64,000 nt of DNA from Neoroseomonas terrae (GTDB lineage Bacteria; Pseudomonadota; Alphaproteobacteria; Acetobacterales; Acetobacteraceae), in assembly GCF_018129025.1 (NCBI RefSeq), contig NZ_JAAEDI010000003.1, positions 62,001 through 126,000 on the forward strand, read 5' to 3'. Within the stretch, counting starts at the first letter, position 1. Every line of letters begins with the position of its first letter. Below the pieces are notes generated by a model. That model made no database searches. It was not told the DNA's origin and saw nothing but the letters and a program-made list of their open reading frames with translations. Shown in pieces: positions 17,262 through 26,081 of this stretch. The position numbers and the translations under genes were made by a program.

Positions 17262-18311
17262 TCAAGCGCCGAACCGCGCCCGATACTCCTGGGGCGTTGT
17301 CGTCAGAAGGCGAAAGAAGCTGCGCCGCATCGTCTCTTCGGAGCCAAAACCACAGCGTTGGGCGATGCGTTTCGTCGGTAGGCCCGTTTCGATGAGCAGC
17401 CGTGACGCGGTCTCCACACGAAGGCGTTCGACGGCGCGTGCGGGCGTCAGGCCGGTCGCCTCGGCGTAGTGGCGACTGAAGCTGCGTTGGCTCATGCCGG
17501 CCTCGCGCGACAGGATGGCGAGCGAGAGATCGCTACCGAGGTTCTGCTCCATCCAGCGGTGCAATGCGTCGAAGCGGTCGCCCGACTGCAAGGACAGCGT
17601 CACGCTGAACTGCGCTTGGCCACCAGGTCGCTTAAGGAACATGACAAGGCGGCGCGCGACCTCCAGAGCGGTGGCGCGGCCGAGATCCTCCTCGACCATG
17701 GCCAGGACGAGGTCGATACCCGCCGTGACACCCGCCGAGCTCCAGACTGAACCATCGCGCACGAAGATGGGATCGGCTTCGACCCGGACTGCAGGGAATC
17801 GCTGCGCGAGCTCGGTGCACCAGCGCCAGTGAGTCGCAGCCCGCCGTCCGTCCAGTAGTCCCGCGGCTCCCAGGAGAAAGGCGCCCGTGCAGACCGAAGC
17901 AACGCGGCGCGCGTCGCGTGCGCGTGCTTGAAGCCATCCGACAAGGTCCGGATCGGCGGCAGCGGCATGAACGCCGGGTCCGCCGGTGACCAGAAGCGTG
18001 TCGACAGGGTGATGCGGCGATGGCAGCGGCGCTGCAACAAGACCTAGTCCAGCGGAGGTGGCGACTACTCCGCCTGATGGAGCGACCACCCGCGCCGAGT
18101 ACGTCGGCTCGTTGCCTTGCTCCGTCGCCATTTGATTGGCCGACGCCAGGACCTGAAGGGGGCCGCAGACATCCAGCAACTGCGCCGCGGGAAACGTGAG
18201 GATCTCGACCGCGCGGCAGCCGGTTGGCGAAGATCGAGGGGCATTTGGCATTCCGGCCAGATGCTGACGCGGTAATGTCGGGTCGTCCAGCGAAAAGGAC
18301 ATGCAAGTCAT
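17262..18311 (-). CDS. GlxA-family AraC regulator with DJ-1/PfpI domain
   Basis: 349 aa. Residues about 33-215 form a DJ-1/PfpI (GATase1-like) sensor with LLVTGGPG (107-113) and the nucleophile-elbow Cys C141 in SVCTGAFLLG. Residues about 245-349 form an AraC-type double HTH (LSLAILSREAGMSQRSFSRH, then IAQRCGFGSEETMRRSFFR). It is divergent, with 81 bp between starts, from a DJ-1/PfpI gene at 18393, its likely target. GlxA regulators often control amine or nitrile catabolism; the ligand here is unknown. Alternative start Met at 18302. Confidence 0.9.
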   Translation of the reverse strand: MTCMSFSLDDPTLPRQHLAGMPNAPRSSPTGCRAVEILTFPAAQLLDVCGPLQVLASANQMATEQGNEPTYSARVVAPSGGVVATSAGLGLVAAPLPSPHHPVDTLLVTGGPGVHAAAADPDLVGWLQARARDARRVASVCTGAFLLGAAGLLDGRRAATHWRWCTELAQRFPAVRVEADPIFVRDGSVWSSAGVTAGIDLVLAMVEEDLGRATALEVARRLVMFLKRPGGQAQFSVTLSLQSGDRFDALHRWMEQNLGSDLSLAILSREAGMSQRSFSRHYAEATGLTPARAVERLRVETASRLLIETGLPTKRIAQRCGFGSEETMRRSFFRLLTTTPQEYRARFGA

Positions 18312-18392
18312 GGCAGTAAAGGCGCTTGGAACGGCCTCTATTTAAGCCCGACGAGCATATCCCTAGCACAAGAAGACCTGGAGGTAGCATCA

Positions 18393-19133
18393 ATGATCGG
18401 ACGGCGCTCAACATTAGTCGGCACGACTGCTGCTGCGGGTATGCTAGCCTCTCCAAGGCAACCGGGCGCGCAATCCGCGAGCGGAGGTAGGCAGGCAGGC
18501 TCTGCGTCGCAACCTGCAGCAGCCGATGCGCCCCGGAGATCGAAGAAGATCGGCGTGGTGATCTTTGCCGGCTTCGAGGCGTTAGATGTCTACGGGCCCG
18601 TCCAAATGTGGGGGCGTCTTCCAGATCATGAAGTAGTTATGGTCGCTGAAGATGCAGGCCCAGTGAAGTCGTCGCAGGGCGCGGAGACCGTTGCCGACTT
18701 CTCGTTCGCAAACGCGCCACCTCTTGACGTCTTCATGGTTCCGGGCGGCATCGGCACGCGAAGGGAGGTCAACAACCCCGCAATGCTCGAGTTTCTGCGC
18801 CGGCAAGACAGTTCTGCAGAATGGACAACCTCTGTATGCACCGGCTCCGCCGTTTTGGCGAAAGCAGGCATCCTTGCCGGAAGGCGTGCGACGACAAATA
18901 AGCGGGCTTGGGCATGGGCAACCAGCCAGGATCAGTCAGTACTTTGGCAAGGGCGTGCACGCTGGGTGACCGATGGGAAGTACGTCACCTCATCGGGCAT
19001 CTCGGCTGGGACCGACATGGCGCTTGGGTTCGTTGAATTGCTTTACGGTCGTGCCCTGGCTGAACGGATCGCCCACGGTGCGGAATACATGTGGAATGAT
19101 GACCCCAACAATGATCCATTCACCATTGAATGA
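18393..19133 (+). CDS. DJ-1/PfpI family protein with Tat-like signal
   Basis: 246 aa. The N-terminus MIGRRSTLVGTTAAAG looks like a twin-arginine signal followed by a low-complexity linker. The DJ-1/PfpI fold spans about residues 52-225: VVIFAGFEALDVYGPV, FMVPGGIGTRRE and the nucleophile motif SVCTGSAVLAKAG (C149). Related to isonitrile hydratase-like proteins. Transcribed divergently from the GlxA regulator. An exported member of this family is somewhat unusual; the signal is predicted by eye. Confidence 0.83.
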   Translation: MIGRRSTLVGTTAAAGMLASPRQPGAQSASGGRQAGSASQPAAADAPRRSKKIGVVIFAGFEALDVYGPVQMWGRLPDHEVVMVAEDAGPVKSSQGAETVADFSFANAPPLDVFMVPGGIGTRREVNNPAMLEFLRRQDSSAEWTTSVCTGSAVLAKAGILAGRRATTNKRAWAWATSQDQSVLWQGRARWVTDGKYVTSSGISAGTDMALGFVELLYGRALAERIAHGAEYMWNDDPNNDPFTIE

Positions 19134-19244
19134 CATGTACTGAGCCGCCTTAAACTTCGCGGTGTCCAGTCGCCAGGACATGCACGAACCTCGCGCCAAG
19201 GCGCGAATGAGGCCTCGGACCGGGACGGCTCAGCGATGCCGGCT

Positions 19245-20054
19245 CTAGATGGGTCGCAGGCTGAGGGGCGAGTGGGTGCGAGGTGCGCCAAGCTCAAACC
19301 ATACGGGAGCATGATCGCTCGCTCCCTCCTCCCCGCGGACAGCCCGATCGACACTGGCCGATCGCAGCCTCGGAGCGAGATCAGGACTCAACAGGAGATG
19401 GTCCAGCCTGAGGCCCGCATCGCGGGGCCATCGCTGCCGCTTGTAGTCCCAGAAGGTGTAGATGCGCTCGCGCGGATGCAGATGGCGGACTGCGTCGGTC
19501 CAGCCCTGGTCGAGCAACCGCTGATAGGCTGCGCGTGGCGCCGGCTGTACGAGCGCGTCCTTCGACCATGAGGTCGTGGGATAGATGTCGATCTCCGTCG
19601 GCGCGACATTGAAGTCGCCAGCGATCACGATCGGATAGCCGCCGGCAAGCAGCGAGGCCGCATGCGCCGCCAGCCGATCGAACCAAGCCAGCTTGTAGTC
19701 GAACTTCGGTCCCGGCTGCGGATTGCCGTTGGGTAGGTAGAGGCAGGCGACCAGGATGCCGTTAACGGCCGCCTCGACGTAGCGAGCCTGGTGATCGCTG
19801 GGATCGCCAGGCAGGGCGGTGCGGGTCAGCACCGGCTCCCGACCTCTGGCAAGAATGGCGACGCCGTTCCAGGTCCTCTGGCCGACCCAGACGGCTTCAT
19901 AGCCCTCGCTTCGTAAGACGGCCTGAGGAAAGCTGCGCTGGTCGGCTTTCAACTCCTGCAGGCATACCACGTCCGGCTCTGCGTCTCGCAGCCACGCGAC
20001 GAGGTTCTCGAGCCGCCGATTGACGTTGTTGATGTTGAAGGTCGCGATCTTCAT
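19245..20054 (-). CDS. xth: exodeoxyribonuclease III
   Basis: 269 aa AP endonuclease / 3'-5' exonuclease for base-excision repair. Motifs: MKIATFNINNVNRR at the N-terminus, CLQELKA (catalytic Glu34), YLPNGNP, GDFNVAP (Asp/Asn), LRLDHLL and the C-terminal SDHAPVW (Asp-His). The start at 20054 places the conserved MKIATFN at the N-terminus; the frame extends 6 codons further. Housekeeping-type gene in a mixed neighbourhood. Confidence 0.95.
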   Translation of the reverse strand: MKIATFNINNVNRRLENLVAWLRDAEPDVVCLQELKADQRSFPQAVLRSEGYEAVWVGQRTWNGVAILARGREPVLTRTALPGDPSDHQARYVEAAVNGILVACLYLPNGNPQPGPKFDYKLAWFDRLAAHAASLLAGGYPIVIAGDFNVAPTEIDIYPTTSWSKDALVQPAPRAAYQRLLDQGWTDAVRHLHPRERIYTFWDYKRQRWPRDAGLRLDHLLLSPDLAPRLRSASVDRAVRGEEGASDHAPVWFELGAPRTHSPLSLRPI

Positions 20055-20185
20055 AGATGGCCATCGTGCCACTGGACTCTGACCGCAACGCGCGCTGCGC
20101 CGTTTCGTTGAGCATCGCCTTGAGCGACGCGGCGGCTGAACGAGGGACAGCGATGCGAGACCGACCGATCGGCAGTATCGTCGTT

Positions 20186-20956
20186 CTAAGACATTACGTG
20201 AGCAGGCAAACCAAATCGCCCAAGCCCCGGGATCTTGAGCGCCGGCCGTCGCACATCGAGCCCGGCTACTGCTCCGAGGATATTGAGCTCTATACCTTCA
20301 ACCCACCCCACCGTTAGGCCGGCGTAACCCCCGAGGGTTAGCCTGAAACCGGTGCCCGATGAGGTGCCTCGCAGCCACCGACCGTCATGCGGGTAGTCTT
20401 TTCCAATGGCCGTCGGGGGAAGAATGATTCGGGCCTCGGGAGCTGCGTCTATCACAGCTGCGACAAAGGTGTTCGAGTTTGGGCCCGGCCAAACGTTGTA
20501 GTCGCCCCTGTTCTGCCAGGCATAGCTCGTAACCGCAGCCTGCATGCGCGGGATCAATGCTGCAGCCGCCGCCCCATCGGCCGCAAAGATCACCTCCGGC
20601 GCGCTACCGAACCATCGGCCGTCCGGCTCGAAGCCATTGATGCGGATGGGATCTCCCCACGCAGTGTAGTCGTAGCGTGTGTACACCGCCGCTCCCTCAG
20701 GCTTGACGACAATCCAGCTGTGCACGGCGAAGATGCCGCGCCAACGGACGGTCGGAGCCACGAAGACGCGCACGACTGCCGGACGGTAGGATGATGGTGG
20801 CGGAAGGTGACCGATGCTGGACCGATCGGCACGTTGCCAGTCGGATCCGCCACTACCAAAGTAGTACATCCCCGCGGAGATCCCGATCGGGAGCAAGTAC
20901 CCTAACACGAACAAGACGAGCGCGTACTTGAGCGCCCGCATCGATCCCTTAAGCAT
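20186..20956 (-). CDS. DUF3750 family protein
   Basis: 256 aa from the ATG at 20956 (GGAG just upstream; alternative at 20941). One N-terminal membrane segment (ALKYALVLFVLGYLLPIG), then the DUF3750 hallmarks HSWIVVKPEGA, YTRYDYTAWG, DGRWFG, WPGPNSNTFVAA and LPPTAIGKDY. The family resembles lipocalin-like or NlpC-like surface proteins, but its function is unestablished. Lies between xth and a Bug receptor on the same strand. Confidence 0.85.
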   Translation of the reverse strand: MLKGSMRALKYALVLFVLGYLLPIGISAGMYYFGSGGSDWQRADRSSIGHLPPPSSYRPAVVRVFVAPTVRWRGIFAVHSWIVVKPEGAAVYTRYDYTAWGDPIRINGFEPDGRWFGSAPEVIFAADGAAAAALIPRMQAAVTSYAWQNRGDYNVWPGPNSNTFVAAVIDAAPEARIILPPTAIGKDYPHDGRWLRGTSSGTGFRLTLGGYAGLTVGWVEGIELNILGAVAGLDVRRPALKIPGLGRFGLPAHVMS

Positions 20957-21028
20957 GTTGCTCCGAGCCGATGCATCGGCGCCACAGTGTTCGATCCGAT
21001 CCAGCATAGTGCTATCTTTAGCGCATCG

Positions 21029-22024
21029 TCAGTCGAGGCGAGCCCCCGACCGTCGGACCGCTTCACCCCACCGGCGGTAGTCATCCTCTAGGAACTGGCC
21101 AAATGTCTGGGGGTCGCCGCCAATCGCATCGACGCCGAGGACAGAAAGGCGGGCCTGAAGATCCGGCTCCTGCAGGGCCGCTGCGATCTCGGCGCTCAGC
21201 TTTGCCGCGAATGCCTCGGGGACGCCGGCTGGGAAGAGGGCACCCTGCCAAACCGTGACGTTGAATCCGGCTATCCCGGCCTCGGCAATCGTCGGCACAT
21301 TGGGCAGCGAGGGCGCCCGCCGGATGCCGCTCACCGCCAACGCGCGCAATTGTCCGGCCTCGATTGCTGGGCTCGACGACAGCACATTGTCGAAGGCGAC
21401 GGCGATACGGCCCGCGATAAGGTCGGTCAGCAAAGCTGGGCTCCCTCGATAGGGAACGTGGATAAGCTCTATCCCAGCCTCGGCCTTGATCAGCTCCATC
21501 GCGAGGTGGCCTGCTGTGCCATTCCCTGCTGATCCGTAAGAGAGAGGCGCTGACGAAGTCCGGGCGGCCACCATGAGTTCCTGAAAGCTGCTGAATGGAA
21601 GCGAGCGGCTTGCGACCAGCACGTAAGGCGCGGAGGTTAGAAGCGAGATCGGCGCAAAGCCACGCATCGGATCGAAGGGTAGTTGTCGAAAGAGGTGTGC
21701 ATTGATGATGTGGCTGGGGCCCGTAAGGAGCACCGTGTAACCGTCGGGGCTGCTTCGTGCGGCCGTTTCGGTCCCGATATTGCCGGCCCCGCCTGGCCGA
21801 TTGTCGACGACAAACTGCTGTCCGAGCCGCTCGGATAGCTTCTGGGCCAAGGCTCGGGCCACGGCATCAGCACCGCCACCGGCGGCGAAAGGCACGATGA
21901 TACGCACTGTCCTCGATGGATAGGCATCTTGAGCATCTGCGGTCATTGGTCGCCACAAGGCCAGTGCGGAGGCGCCTGCGGCGGCACCTCTGATCATGCG
22001 GCGGCGGGCAATCGATGTCGGCAT
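21029..22024 (-). CDS. tripartite tricarboxylate transporter receptor (Bug family)
   Basis: 331 aa TctC-type periplasmic binding protein. The start at 22024 has GGGGAG 9 nt upstream and a Tat-like leader (IARRRMIRGAAAGASA). Motifs: YPSRTVRIIVPFAAGGGADA, DNRPGGAGNIGTE, DGYTVLLTG, HVPYRGSPALL and LPNVPTIAEAGI. An orphan receptor with no permease genes adjacent. The ligand is presumably a carboxylate. Confidence 0.93.
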   Translation of the reverse strand: MPTSIARRRMIRGAAAGASALALWRPMTADAQDAYPSRTVRIIVPFAAGGGADAVARALAQKLSERLGQQFVVDNRPGGAGNIGTETAARSSPDGYTVLLTGPSHIINAHLFRQLPFDPMRGFAPISLLTSAPYVLVASRSLPFSSFQELMVAARTSSAPLSYGSAGNGTAGHLAMELIKAEAGIELIHVPYRGSPALLTDLIAGRIAVAFDNVLSSSPAIEAGQLRALAVSGIRRAPSLPNVPTIAEAGIAGFNVTVWQGALFPAGVPEAFAAKLSAEIAAALQEPDLQARLSVLGVDAIGGDPQTFGQFLEDDYRRWGEAVRRSGARLD

Positions 22025-22156
22025 TAGTCGATGCTCCCCAGGTTTGCAGCGCATCAGCGTGATCGCTGGACATGACGGGGGTCAAGGCGCCGCCGGCTTC
22101 GACATGATCGGATGGTACGACTGCAGCACTTCCACGAGGCACATTGATCAAAGCCT

Positions 22157-22194
22157 GTTCACCACGGACCAACGGTCGTTGGTCGGTGTTGAAC
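22157..22194. repeat. long imperfect palindrome
   Basis: GACCAAC (22167-22173), GGTC, GTTGGTC (22178-22184) is perfect, and pairing extends outward to GTTCA/TGAAC with two mismatches. It lies just downstream of the minus-strand phage-protein remnant. Could be a terminator-like hairpin, although there is no T-tract, or a recombination site. Confidence 0.45.
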
Positions 22195-22209
22195 AGATGC
22201 GATGGTGGC

Positions 22210-22432
22210 TCACGGCAGCGGCTTGGGTGCGTAGCGGTCGAGCCATTCCTGCTCCGACAGCCGCGGTGGGACGCGGATGACGTAGCGCTGCCGCTGCTCC
22301 GCCTTGATGTCGATCTCCTGCTTCTCCCGCCAACCCGCCCCCGCCTTCATCCAAAAGAACGCCGCCGCGCCGTTGTTCTTCTGCGTCGCCATGGTGAACA
22401 GCGCCTTCGCCACCTTGCTGTTCACATCCGCC
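22210..22432 (-). pseudogene. phage terminase-small-subunit-like C-terminal fragment
   Basis: The minus frame reads ADVNSKVAKALFTMATQ, then AAAFFWMKAGAGWREKQEID and YVIRVPPRLSEQEWLDRYAP before a stop. The NAxVA(K)ALY...AxxFWLKNR...WRxKxE pattern is typical of small phage packaging or terminase-associated proteins. The N-terminus is replaced by recombinase sequence on the other strand. Confidence 0.5.
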
Positions 22433-22743
22433 GAGCACGACGCGATCGTGCCGCGCGACCTGTGGGACCGCGCACACGCCATCCTGCAGGTCAGCCCGCG
22501 CAGCCGTGCCGCGCAAAACCGCCAACACGCGCCAGCGCTGCTGAAGGGCCTGATCTTTGGCATCGGCGGCCGCGCCATGTCACCGACACACGCGGTGAAG
22601 AACGGTCGGCGCTACTGCTACTACGTGGCGCAGCGCGTGCTGATCCTCAACGGGCACTTGGCAAGCGACGTCACGCTGCCCGCACTTGTCGAACCATTCC
22701 CTAATCTATGGGAGGGCCAACGCGAGCACTTGGGGCGGACCTG
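22427..22743 (+). pseudogene. serine recombinase fragment plus HTH-protein tail
   Basis: AEHDAIVPRDLWDRAHAIL, AAQNRQHAPALLKGLIFGIG and RAMSPTHAVK(N)GRRYCYYVAQRV match the recombinase/zinc-ribbon region of the gene at 46396 almost position by position. After a junction the frame ends VTLPALVEPFPNLWEGQRE, the expected C-terminus of the KorB-like HTH protein that follows that recombinase (compare 47121-47540). An internally deleted module remnant. Confidence 0.72.
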
Positions 22744-22949
22744 ACGAAGCCGACCGCCGGATGTCCGCTTTGCGCCCGGTTCAGTCGCTCAGGTCACCCG
22801 TGCTCGACATCGCAGGCGGACACAAAGCAACTGCAGGAGCACGCGTTGCAGAATGGCCGCGGAGCAGCAGCCTCCGGGCACACCCATCCATCGATGCGAG
22901 CCTTCAAGCCCGTACACCGGTGCGCCACGGAAGCTCGCGCCAAGCTGCA
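22744..22949. other. intergenic region
   Basis: About 205 bp between the recombinase debris and the 3' end of the sulfatase gene. Nothing recognised. Confidence 0.4.
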
Positions 22950-24404
22950 TCAGCTGTAGACCGGCTGCGTCCCTGGGGGGGGTGTGTAGCCGTAGTTTCC
23001 ACCTGCCAGGATCTTCTCTCGCCCGCCAACTTCCTCGATGCGCGCGGCCTGGTCGCGGAAGGCCAGCGCGTCTATCGCATCCGGGTCCAAGATGGCGCGC
23101 AGCGCCTGCTCACACTCCCGGCGTGGTCCGGCATAGTCCGGATCGCGGGCGAGGTCGTGCTCCTCGCCAGGATCGGTGCGAAGGTCAAACAACTGCGGCT
23201 CCATGCCCGTGTAGTGGATGTATTTCAGCGAACCACGTCGCAGCATGAAGGCTCCGGTCACTGCGCCAGAGGCATGGTACTCGCTGAACACGTCGCGCGG
23301 ATGCGTCAGGCCATTGGCGATGTCGAACAGTGAATTGCCAGGCAAATCCGCATCGTCGGGATGCCGCGGCGCGCCTACGCAGTCGAGGATCGTCGGGAAG
23401 CCGTCCACCAGCGTCACCGGTTCGTGGCATACCTGCCCTGCCGGAATGCCCGGCCCGGCCATGATCATCGGAACCGCGACCGAGTCCTGGTACATGTTCG
23501 ACTTTCCCCAGTAGCCGCGCGCGCCGAGGTTGTCGCCATGGTCGCTGGTGTAGACCACACGCGTGCTGTCCATTAGCCCGGCTTCCTCCAACGCCGTCAT
23601 CAGTCGCCCGATGTTGTGGTCGAGGAAGGAGATCATGCCGAAATACGCCGCGATCGCGCGGCGCATCTTGCGCTCGCTGTCGAAGCCTTCGTGGTAGTTC
23701 TGGAAGATGCGCAGCGTGTCCAGGAACGGATGCCGCGGCCATTCCTGCCGTTCATGCCGGTGCGGCAGCGGCACCTGGTCCTCGGGGTACAGATTGAACC
23801 ACTCCTCGCGCGCGATCAGCGGGAAGTGCGGGCAGACAAGCGACACGAACAGCGCCCATGGCTTGCCGGCGCGCTTGTCGGCGCGTTCCTTGATCCACTG
23901 GACCGCCGCGTCGGTGATGGCATCATCGTAGCGCTGATAGGAGGAATCGCCCGGCCCTGCCTCTGTCGCCAGCTTCAGCGTGGCCTTGCCGGGGCGGACA
24001 TCCTTGCGCAGCAGGCCCGACACCATGCCGACGCCGTTCAGCACGTGCATGGGCAGCACTTCCTCGACGAACCCATTGTCGTCGTCAGTCGCGCGGAAGT
24101 GCAGCTTGCCGATCGACGTGACCTCGTGACCGTTCTCGCGCAGCCGGTGGTGCCAGGTCGGAACCGTTCCGTCGTAGGGGATGGCGTTATCCCAGAAGCG
24201 GATCTGATGGACGTAGCGGCCCGTCGCGAAGCTGGCGCGCGACGGCACGCAGATCGGCGAATTGCACGACGCATCGCTGAAGCGCACGCCGCCGGCGGCG
24301 AGCCGGTCCATATGCGGCGTCTTCACCATCGGATGCCCGTGGCAGCCGAGCATGCGCGGGTTGTGTTCGTCCGACATGATGAACAGCATGTTCGCAGGCG
24401 TCAT
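22950..24404 (-). CDS. type I sulfatase
   Basis: 484 aa sulfatase/alkaline-phosphatase superfamily enzyme hydrolysing a sulfate (or phosphonate) ester. SDEHN (metal-binding Asp12) lies near the N-terminus. The maturation motif CVPSR has Cys52 as the residue converted to formylglycine. SIGKLHF and TSDHGDNLGARGYWGKSN supply further metal and substrate residues. The start at 24404 gives the conserved N-terminus. No signal peptide is obvious, so it is probably cytoplasmic. It is the last gene of a minus-strand operon that also encodes a formylglycine-generating enzyme (26082), 29 bp after the NIPSNAP-like gene. The substrate is unknown. Confidence 0.93.
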   Translation of the reverse strand: MTPANMLFIMSDEHNPRMLGCHGHPMVKTPHMDRLAAGGVRFSDASCNSPICVPSRASFATGRYVHQIRFWDNAIPYDGTVPTWHHRLRENGHEVTSIGKLHFRATDDDNGFVEEVLPMHVLNGVGMVSGLLRKDVRPGKATLKLATEAGPGDSSYQRYDDAITDAAVQWIKERADKRAGKPWALFVSLVCPHFPLIAREEWFNLYPEDQVPLPHRHERQEWPRHPFLDTLRIFQNYHEGFDSERKMRRAIAAYFGMISFLDHNIGRLMTALEEAGLMDSTRVVYTSDHGDNLGARGYWGKSNMYQDSVAVPMIMAGPGIPAGQVCHEPVTLVDGFPTILDCVGAPRHPDDADLPGNSLFDIANGLTHPRDVFSEYHASGAVTGAFMLRRGSLKYIHYTGMEPQLFDLRTDPGEEHDLARDPDYAGPRRECEQALRAILDPDAIDALAFRDQAARIEEVGGREKILAGGNYGYTPPPGTQPVYS

Positions 24405-24433
24405 GGAACTCGCTCCTTCAGCAGTGGCATTCG

Positions 24434-25102
24434 TCAGGCCCAACGCGCGCGATCTGCGCTGTCGGTCGCCGTCAACAGAGTGGTGGTGCAGACGGCGGTC
24501 CAGTCGCAGAGGTCGTACCGCCGGCTGAGCGCGTCGCGTACGGCGGTCTCCGCCGCGCCCTGGGGCAGCTTGGAACGTTCCCACATCGCGAGGTCCGGAC
24601 GGCGCGTGAGAAGCAGGCTGACAATGCTACCGGGCGGAACCGTCGGCACCAGGCCAAGGGCCGTGTCACCGGTCTCCATGTCCGCGCATCGCCACAGCCC
24701 GATCACCTGGGAATCGTAGGCCGCCTCGAAGCCGGGCCAGGCCGCCGCGCACAGATCGAGGAACTCAGGCCAATGTGCTTCCGGGGTGATGAACCAGCGG
24801 AAGGCGTAGTTGCCCTGTCGCGTCGGGGCATCGGTACCGGTCGGGCGGATCGTTGGCGTCATCGCGCGGCTCGACATCGCGAGGATCTCGGCGTCGGCGA
24901 GCGCGGCTTCCGCCTCCTCCGGCGCGACGGCCCGCGGCCAAAGCGTGATGGCCGTCACCTCGTCGCGCGGCCGTCCGATCTGGCTGCGCCAGAGGCCGTA
25001 GACGGAGCCCCCGGCGGCTGTGACCGGCTGCGCCAGCCGATCGGCGACGGCCTGCCAGCGGCGCGGCGCGCAGCTGATGCGGTGATGAATGTACGTGGTC
25101 AT
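24434..25102 (-). CDS. NIPSNAP-like dimeric alpha/beta-barrel protein
   Basis: 222 aa from the ATG at 25102 (MTTYIHHRISC). Two related halves are visible (residues about 3-95 and 115-210): each has a predicted beta strand, helix and a 'YGLWRSQIG'- or 'VIGLWRCADM'-type strand, as in NIPSNAP/EthD ferredoxin-like barrels. No catalytic residues can be named. It is between the LysR gene (49-bp gap) and the sulfatase gene (29-bp gap). Context suggests a role in sulfate-ester catabolism, but this is inference. Alternative start at 25129. Confidence 0.65.
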   Translation of the reverse strand: MTTYIHHRISCAPRRWQAVADRLAQPVTAAGGSVYGLWRSQIGRPRDEVTAITLWPRAVAPEEAEAALADAEILAMSSRAMTPTIRPTGTDAPTRQGNYAFRWFITPEAHWPEFLDLCAAAWPGFEAAYDSQVIGLWRCADMETGDTALGLVPTVPPGSIVSLLLTRRPDLAMWERSKLPQGAAETAVRDALSRRYDLCDWTAVCTTTLLTATDSADRARWA

Positions 25103-25151
25103 GCCTGGGATCCCGGAAAGCTGCGGCATCCGCAGCGCGTAGCTTTTGCCG

Positions 25152-26072
25152 TCATGGTTTTGCCCGGCCGTCGTCATGCGCCGGCCACGCCTGCCGCAAC
25201 GACTGCTCCAATTCCTGCGCCAGCACGCCGTAGCTGAGGTCGGCGCGCTCCAGCAGCGCGTAGGTGAAGGGCAGCGCCGGGCGGAACGGCCGGCTCACGA
25301 CCTCAGCGGGAAGATCGCGCGCCGCCACCGGATGGATGACCGCCACGCCAAGCCCCGCGGCCACCAGCCGCGACGCCAAGTGGTTGCTGTCCACGGTGAA
25401 GCGTCGGCGATACGCGACACCTGCCGACGCAAAGGCGTCTTCCACCCAGCCGCGAAGGATCGACCCGTCGGGCAGGCCGATCTGCTCGAGCCCCGCGAGA
25501 TCGGCCGGTGCGATGCTGGCGCGCTGCGCCAGGGCATGGTTCGACGGGATGAGGCACACCGCTTCCGTCTCGGCGAAGGGGCGCACCGTCAGTCCCGGCT
25601 GGCCGACCGGAAGCACCGCAATGCCAAAGTCGATCCCGCCACGCTCGAGACCCTGCAATATCTCGTGGCGGCGCCGGATCTGCACCTCGATCTCCACGCC
25701 GGGCCGGGCCGCGGCGAAGTGCGCCAGCGCATCGGGCAGCACTTCCTGGAACAGGTTGGTCGGCGCTGCGATCTTCAGCTTCGCGAGACGGCCCTGGCGG
25801 ATGGTCAGCGCGAGCTGGCCCAGCCGCTCGGTGCCGACCAGCGTCGCGGCGGCCTGGCTGAGGAACAGCTCTGCCGCCGGTGCCGGCTTCAGTGTCCGCC
25901 CCGTCCGGCTGAAGAGCGCGAAGCCAAGCTCGCCCTCAAGCGTCGCGATCAGGCGCGACAGGGCTGGCTGGCTGGTCCCGAGCCGCCGCGCCGCGACCGT
26001 GACCGAACCGGCGTCACGCACCGCCACGGCGGCGCGCAGCAGGCGCAAATCAAGGCGCGGCAGGCTGCTCAT
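25152..26072 (-). CDS. LysR-family regulator within sulfatase operon
   Basis: 306 aa. HTH at residues about 5-65 (LDLRLLRAAVAVRDAGSVTV, then LGTSQPALSRLIATLEGELG) and the LysR effector domain after residue 90 (LKIAAPTNLFQEVLPDALA). Unusually it is not divergent but embedded in the operon, 9 bp after the FGE stop, so it may autoregulate the whole unit. Length and layout are normal. Confidence 0.92.
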   Translation of the reverse strand: MSSLPRLDLRLLRAAVAVRDAGSVTVAARRLGTSQPALSRLIATLEGELGFALFSRTGRTLKPAPAAELFLSQAAATLVGTERLGQLALTIRQGRLAKLKIAAPTNLFQEVLPDALAHFAAARPGVEIEVQIRRRHEILQGLERGGIDFGIAVLPVGQPGLTVRPFAETEAVCLIPSNHALAQRASIAPADLAGLEQIGLPDGSILRGWVEDAFASAGVAYRRRFTVDSNHLASRLVAAGLGVAVIHPVAARDLPAEVVSRPFRPALPFTYALLERADLSYGVLAQELEQSLRQAWPAHDDGRAKP

Positions 26073-26081
26073 GGTGCTTCG

